From: Clostridia bacterium
GTDB taxonomy: Bacteria > Bacillota > Clostridia > Christensenellales > CAG-138
DNA: 36,444 nt
Assembly (NCBI GenBank): GCA_030526995.1
Contig: JAUNBP010000014.1
Coordinates: forward strand, 1-36,444
Reading direction: 5' to 3'
In this document: positions 31,634 to 36,444 of the stretch, piece after piece
Numbering within the stretch: position 1 is the first letter of the stretch
Layout: each line of letters starts with the position of its first letter
Notes under the pieces: generated by a model
What the model saw: the letters and a program-made list of their open reading frames with translations, nothing else
The model's database searches: none
What the model was told of the DNA's origin: nothing
Position numbers and translations under genes: made by a program

Positions 31634-34600
31634 ATGAAGAAAACAAGAACGATTTTGGCGCTTGTAATGGTAATTGCTTTGATGGCAACAGCTTTAATGC
31701 CCTCAATTGCAATTAGCAACACAACCGCAGACCGAGCCAAGGGCAGCACAAGAACCCTTGGTGAACAGAACGACGAAACTTCAGCCCAATCTCATGAAGC
31801 GAGACTGCATAAAGATAATGCGTCGCGCTTTATTGATTTAACGCTGGATGCAGAAGAACAGGTAACCGCAATCGTCATTTTAGAGGATGATGCAGCGGTC
31901 AGGGCAACCACGGATGTTAACAGTCAAGAGGCACAGGCCATTCGCGCAAGGCTGCTTGACAAGCAGGAAACATTTTTGGACAGCCTAAATTTCGATGCAG
32001 AGTTGAATTTCAACTACACGGTTCTTTTGAACGGTGTTTCGATTACGACTGCGTTTGGAAATCTTGAGACGCTCGAACAAATGAAGGGCGTAAAGGCAGT
32101 CTATATTGCCAATCAGTACAGCATACCGGAAACGACTCCGCAGATGGAATATGCCAACGAAATGACGGGTGCGGCAGCGATGCAGACCCTCGGCTTTGAT
32201 GGTGACGGAATCCTTGTTGCGGTGCTCGACACGGGTCTCAACACTACCCACGAGGCGTTTGAGGTATATGGAAACATCGACAATCCCGCCCTTGAGAGTG
32301 CCGATTTGGCTGATATCGATACCAATGGAAGCGGAGCCTATCTGTCCGAAAAGGTTCCGTTCGCATATGATTACGCAGACGACGACAACGACGTAACCGA
32401 CCATGACGGACACGGAACCCACGTTTCGGGCACGGCGGTGGGCTATGTTGAAGCTGAGGACGGAGCGATAACCTTCTCCGGCGCAGCTCCTGCTGCACAG
32501 CTCCTTTCGATGAAGATATTTGCAGATGAGGAAGGCTTTACGGACTCCGGCATCTACTTTGCCGCCTTAGAGGATGCGCTGCTTCTCGGCGCAGACGTTG
32601 TAAATATGTCGATAGGCTCCCCGGGTGGATTCACCTACGATTCCGAGCTTGAGGACGAGGTGTTCGGCAACATCTATCAAACCCTCGAAGAAGCGGGAGT
32701 TATCCTTAACGTTTCTGCTGGCAACGAGTACAGCATGGCATATGCCAATCTGTCCTTTGCGGGCCTGTACTATGGAGTAGAGATGATACCCGCATGGTAC
32801 ACCGACTACGGTACGGTGGGCTCTCCCTCGACCTATGAGGGCAACCTCTCCATAGCGAGCATTGAAAACGTAGCCTATCCACAGCACACGATTACCGTAG
32901 GCGAGGAGATGATAGGTTATACCGATTCCTCGTATGATCAGTCCTTTATTGCGACTTTTGCAGGTCAGGAACTGGACTATGTGATGGTCCCGAATTTAGG
33001 GGCAGCCGAAGATTATAATGGCATTGACGTTACGGGCAAGGTCGCAGTTGTCAGCAGAGGCGATTTGACCTTCTCGGAAAAGCTCGAAAATGCCTATAAC
33101 GCAGGCGCAATAGCGATGATTTGCTACAACAACACGGCAGGAAACATGGGCATGAGCATTGAATATTACTCAATGCCTGCCGTTTTCGTAACTCAGGCTG
33201 CGGGTGCGATTTTAGCAGAAGGCAACGGCAAACTGACTGTCGATTCCGAAATGACGAACATGGATAGCGACACCGCCTACCTTATGAGCGAATTCTCGGG
33301 CTGGGGCGTCACCTCCGACCTGAAGCTCAAGCCCCAACTGACGGCGCCGGGCGGCTACATCTATTCGTCGGTCAATACGGGAGACAGCGCTTACGATGTT
33401 TACAGCGGAACCTCGATGGCAGCCCCGAACTCAACGGGAACCTTCGCCGCAATGCTTCAGGCGATAAGGGCTGAGTATACTGACCTTTCCAAGGCGGAAC
33501 AGGCAGCTTTGATTGAGAACCGTGTGCTTTCCACTGCAACACTTATTGTGGATGCCGACGGCAACCTCTACTCCCCGAGAAAGCAGGGCACGGGACTTAT
33601 AAATGCAACGGGTGCCATTGATTCCCCGATATACATTGATCAACCCATCGTAGAACTCTACGACGATCCCGAAAAAGCGGGCGTGTACACGTTTGATGTT
33701 GAAATCGTGAACGACAGCGAAGAAGACCTCGACTACACGGTGGATTCACACATTCTAACCGACCTTGCAGAAGAGCTCGGTGAGGACGGAACCTACAATG
33801 CGCTTACCTCGAGGGAACTTGACAGCGCCGTCGAACTCAGGGCCATGGTCAATTTGTATATGCTGGGAGACGCTAACCTTGACTCGGAGGTCGATTCCGC
33901 CGACGCAGCGGAGATTTTGAGGCATACGGTTCAGCTGATAACCCTCAGCGAGGAAGCAGAGTACAAGGGTGACGTCACGCAGGACGGCAACACCAACTCC
34001 GCTGACGCAGCAGAAATTCTGCGCTACGTAGTAGAGCTCGTAGCTGAACTTCCGATGCACACTGAAGAGGGTGTCGTTGAAGGGAACGTGATTACAATCC
34101 CTGCAAACGACAGCTTGAGCCTTAAGGTCAAGATTACCCTTTCCGATGCGGACAAGACCTACCTTGCAGGCTTTGAAAACGGCGCATTTGTCGAAGGCTT
34201 TATCTGCCTTACGAGCGAAGAAGAGGGCGTCGCAGACGTTCACTCGACCTTCATGGGCTACTACGGCAACTGGCTTGACGGACAGATTCTCGAAACCTAC
34301 GACTTCCGCGATGTTGCCCCGCTGGAGGCAGAATTGGTACTGACCATCGATGATGAAACGGGTCTTTCCTATGCCGATCTCGGCTATACCGCTGATATGT
34401 TCATAGAAATGATTGCAGGTTACAACGAGGGCTGGGCTTACAGCAGCATCTATGAGTTTGCAGATCACTTGGGCGCCAATCCAATGGATTACATCGAGGG
34501 ATACAACGAGGATTGCATTGCAATCTCAAACGAGAACAGCACGAGCCTGTACTATTGGGATATGATCTTGACCTACCCGATGCAGCTACGCAATGCGGCG

Positions 34601-36444
34601 CACCTCATAATGATGGTATCCGACTCGGAAACCGGTGAGATATACTATGTCGATGACACTCCCAATCTGCCTAAGGCAGCATATAGTGAGTATGGCTACT
34701 ATGAGGCATCAGGTTACTTTGAGTGGGACGGCACCGACGCCGAAGGAAACTACCTTGAAAGTGGAACGACCGTGGATGTAGAATACTACGCATGGCTCGA
34801 CTATGATGCCGAGGCACAGGATAAGTACGAGGCGCTCAACGGAGATTACTCACAGCTGAGCGCGGACTACCTGGTATGGGATTTTGCCGTAATGGTGGAC
34901 ACTACCTCTCCGACGGTAACAGTTAAGAGCTGGGATCCCGACAGCGGTGAGCTCGTTATAGAAGCGGCCGATGAAAACTACTTAGCATACGTTGGCGTAA
35001 GCACCGAGGACTGGGATGAGATAGAAGGCTACGTCTATGCGGACGAAACAAGAGGAACCTCGCAAGAAGTCACCTTCGACCTCAGCGAAGTTCTTGACGA
35101 AACGGTGTATGTTTCGGCTATGGACTACGCTACCAACTGGCCGGATTGGACCTTCAATTTGACAACGGGAGATCTGACCTTGAACGAGCTTGTCCCGCCG
35201 GTGGAATACGACACGATAAATAGCGTTCGCCATGACATCGAAGACGGGATCTTGGGCGAAACCTACACGGTTGAAGGTTGCGTAACCCTCATCGACGGAA
35301 GGAATGTATACATTCAGACCCCCGATTATGATTACAGCGACTATGACGACTATTACGGAATCTGCCTCTACTTTGCAGAAGCGCCCACCGAGATATACGA
35401 GGGCGATGTAATAGTAGCTACTGGGCAATCCGCGACGCACAGAGGACTTCCCGAGCTTACCAACGTCACTTTGGACGATATTACCTACATGAACGAAGGC
35501 TACTGGGACTATTACTGGCCATGGAATTATGTTTCGGTAGCGGAGCTTACGGAATACATGGATACGTTGATTTGCACCCCCATAGGTTACGGTATGGATG
35601 CAGACGGCAACGATGATGTCAGCCTCGGACTTACCATAGTTTCGGTTACACCGAACGGCACAGGATACTACAATATGGTTCTTACCGATGGCACCAATGA
35701 AGTGACGCTGTACAAGTGCGTAACCCCGGCTGATGGAATCGACGCATTCCAGCCCGGCGCAGTCATAGGTGGCTATCTCGTAGTGGGCTGCTTTGACACC
35801 GTCCAGCTTCGCTGCTCGATTCCCGAGGACATTTGGGTATTGCAGGAAGCAACGACCGACCCCACACCTTCCGAACCTCCGACAACGGAGGGACTGCCCT
35901 ACTTCACCAACGCTTTGACAAGCAACGGTGTGACCATCTATGCGGGGCAGACAACGGAAACCTTGCTTAGCAGCGGCGAGGCTAACCCCATTGAAATCAC
36001 GGCAGATACCGATCACCTTGCAGCAACTCCGTTCCACGGTGTAGGCTCGTTCTCAGCCGAGAACTATTCCTATGTGTACTTCACGGCTGACCTTACCGAT
36101 TACAGTGGCTTAAAGCTGACGGGAACCCTGAACGGAAACGGCAGGGTACCCACGCAGTTTGCGGCGGAATATGCGATAGGCGAGGGCGAGTACGTTTCCC
36201 TCGGAAACATTGCAATCGAACACGAAGCAGGCACGGCACCCGCAGAGGATGCGGTATTCTCCTTTGACGTTCCCGCAGCCTGCGACGGACAGAGCGCAGT
36301 AACCTTCCGCCTCAGACAGGCGACATCCTCGACAAGCAATGCAGCAGGTTCTTCAACCTCGGATTCGGGCTCTTTGAAGATATACGGCTTTGGCTTGACC
36401 GACGAAGAAACGACCGACCCCACGCCCGTAGAACCTACGCCCGT
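31634..36444 (+). CDS. Large secreted subtilisin-family (S8) protease, 3' end beyond window
   Basis: The frame is open for 1603 codons to the window edge. Residues 1-27 are a signal peptide; about 70-165 is an I9-like propeptide region. The subtilase domain has the triad Asp199 (AVLDTGLN), His260 (DGHGTHVSG) and Ser594 (SGTSMAAPN), with oxyanion Asn364 (SAGNE). A protease-associated (PA) domain is inserted at about 440-545 (KVAVVSRGDLTFSEKLENAY), as in lactocepin/C5a-peptidase relatives. A dockerin-like module with two Ca loops lies at about 742-806 (DANLDSEVDSAD, DVTQDGNTNSAD). Beta-sandwich-like repeats fill 810 onward, then a Thr/Pro linker near 1410 and another at the right edge. AGGAGG precedes the ATG. 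It is an extracellular protein-degrading enzyme, fitting the amino-acid fermentation operon. Confidence 0.92.
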   Translation, partial: MKKTRTILALVMVIALMATALMPSIAISNTTADRAKGSTRTLGEQNDETSAQSHEARLHKDNASRFIDLTLDAEEQVTAIVILEDDAAVRATTDVNSQEAQAIRARLLDKQETFLDSLNFDAELNFNYTVLLNGVSITTAFGNLETLEQMKGVKAVYIANQYSIPETTPQMEYANEMTGAAAMQTLGFDGDGILVAVLDTGLNTTHEAFEVYGNIDNPALESADLADIDTNGSGAYLSEKVPFAYDYADDDNDVTDHDGHGTHVSGTAVGYVEAEDGAITFSGAAPAAQLLSMKIFADEEGFTDSGIYFAALEDALLLGADVVNMSIGSPGGFTYDSELEDEVFGNIYQTLEEAGVILNVSAGNEYSMAYANLSFAGLYYGVEMIPAWYTDYGTVGSPSTYEGNLSIASIENVAYPQHTITVGEEMIGYTDSSYDQSFIATFAGQELDYVMVPNLGAAEDYNGIDVTGKVAVVSRGDLTFSEKLENAYNAGAIAMICYNNTAGNMGMSIEYYSMPAVFVTQAAGAILAEGNGKLTVDSEMTNMDSDTAYLMSEFSGWGVTSDLKLKPQLTAPGGYIYSSVNTGDSAYDVYSGTSMAAPNSTGTFAAMLQAIRAEYTDLSKAEQAALIENRVLSTATLIVDADGNLYSPRKQGTGLINATGAIDSPIYIDQPIVELYDDPEKAGVYTFDVEIVNDSEEDLDYTVDSHILTDLAEELGEDGTYNALTSRELDSAVELRAMVNLYMLGDANLDSEVDSADAAEILRHTVQLITLSEEAEYKGDVTQDGNTNSADAAEILRYVVELVAELPMHTEEGVVEGNVITIPANDSLSLKVKITLSDADKTYLAGFENGAFVEGFICLTSEEEGVADVHSTFMGYYGNWLDGQILETYDFRDVAPLEAELVLTIDDETGLSYADLGYTADMFIEMIAGYNEGWAYSSIYEFADHLGANPMDYIEGYNEDCIAISNENSTSLYYWDMILTYPMQLRNAAHLIMMVSDSETGEIYYVDDTPNLPKAAYSEYGYYEASGYFEWDGTDAEGNYLESGTTVDVEYYAWLDYDAEAQDKYEALNGDYSQLSADYLVWDFAVMVDTTSPTVTVKSWDPDSGELVIEAADENYLAYVGVSTEDWDEIEGYVYADETRGTSQEVTFDLSEVLDETVYVSAMDYATNWPDWTFNLTTGDLTLNELVPPVEYDTINSVRHDIEDGILGETYTVEGCVTLIDGRNVYIQTPDYDYSDYDDYYGICLYFAEAPTEIYEGDVIVATGQSATHRGLPELTNVTLDDITYMNEGYWDYYWPWNYVSVAELTEYMDTLICTPIGYGMDADGNDDVSLGLTIVSVTPNGTGYYNMVLTDGTNEVTLYKCVTPADGIDAFQPGAVIGGYLVVGCFDTVQLRCSIPEDIWVLQEATTDPTPSEPPTTEGLPYFTNALTSNGVTIYAGQTTETLLSSGEANPIEITADTDHLAATPFHGVGSFSAENYSYVYFTADLTDYSGLKLTGTLNGNGRVPTQFAAEYAIGEGEYVSLGNIAIEHEAGTAPAEDAVFSFDVPAACDGQSAVTFRLRQATSSTSNAAGSSTSDSGSLKIYGFGLTDEETTDPTPVEPTP

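Noticed and set aside
33755..34468. 237-codon open frame on the minus strand inside the protease gene
   Set aside because: Antisense shadow of the protease coding region without a ribosome site or family resemblance.
34982..36037. 351-codon open frame on the minus strand
   Set aside because: It is entirely antisense to the subtilase gene, which has clear domains and a signal peptide. The antisense product shows no recognisable domain; it reflects the biased codon use of the real gene.

Overview
The window looks like chromosome of an anaerobic, fermentative member of the Clostridia (Bacillota), with GC near 50%. Supporting signs are a ferredoxin-dependent 2-oxoacid oxidoreductase, a phosphotransbutyrylase/butyrate kinase pair, a T-box leader, strong AGGAGG-type ribosome binding sites, sigma-A-like promoters, Clostridia-style families (DUF3842, DUF554) and exported proteins with Pro/Thr-rich linkers and dockerin-like modules. 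The precise lineage (an uncultivated gut clostridium, perhaps Christensenellales-like) is inference. No phage, transposase, CRISPR array, tRNA or rRNA was seen.

Region 1 (about 1-7190): a minus-strand FCD-type GntR regulator is divergent from a tightly packed plus-strand operon, ptb - buk - P-loop ATPase - ferredoxin-like subunit - alpha - beta - gamma of a 2-oxoacid:ferredoxin oxidoreductase - branched-chain aminotransferase. Read backwards this is a complete fermentation route: amino acid to 2-oxoacid, to acyl-CoA plus reduced ferredoxin, to acyl phosphate, to fatty acid plus ATP. The two divergent promoters overlap.

Region 2 (about 7190-19500): a structured intergenic repeat; a convergent minus-strand Na/Pi-cotransporter-PhoU protein; a cell-wall pair (PG-binding/NlpC-P60 protein and L,D-transpeptidase); an isoleucine T-box leader controlling a type 2 isoleucyl-tRNA synthetase with a coupled DUF554 membrane protein; a large secreted protein with Big_2 and dockerin modules; and a second, inverted copy of the repeat.

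Region 3 (about 19440-25430): one probable operon behind a strong promoter encodes a SAM-dependent methyltransferase, two Thr/Pro-rich lipoproteins, a tandem fusion of two RluA-type pseudouridine synthases, a TcdA-like E1 enzyme and a phosphoglucomutase/phosphomannomutase.

Region 4 (about 25500-36444): a DUF3842 protein; an FecCD-type ABC importer (permease, ATPase, binding lipoprotein); a DUF362 lipoprotein with a COG0701-type permease; and a very large secreted subtilisin-family protease with a PA domain and an internal dockerin-like module. The protease is driven by a perfect consensus promoter with a palindrome in its spacer and runs off the right edge.

The most unusual items are the roughly 187-bp repeat, whose two copies show compensatory stem changes, the RluA-RluA fusion, the dockerin modules on two exported proteins, the operator-like palindrome in the protease promoter, and the DUF362 lipoprotein/permease pair beside the metal-type importer.
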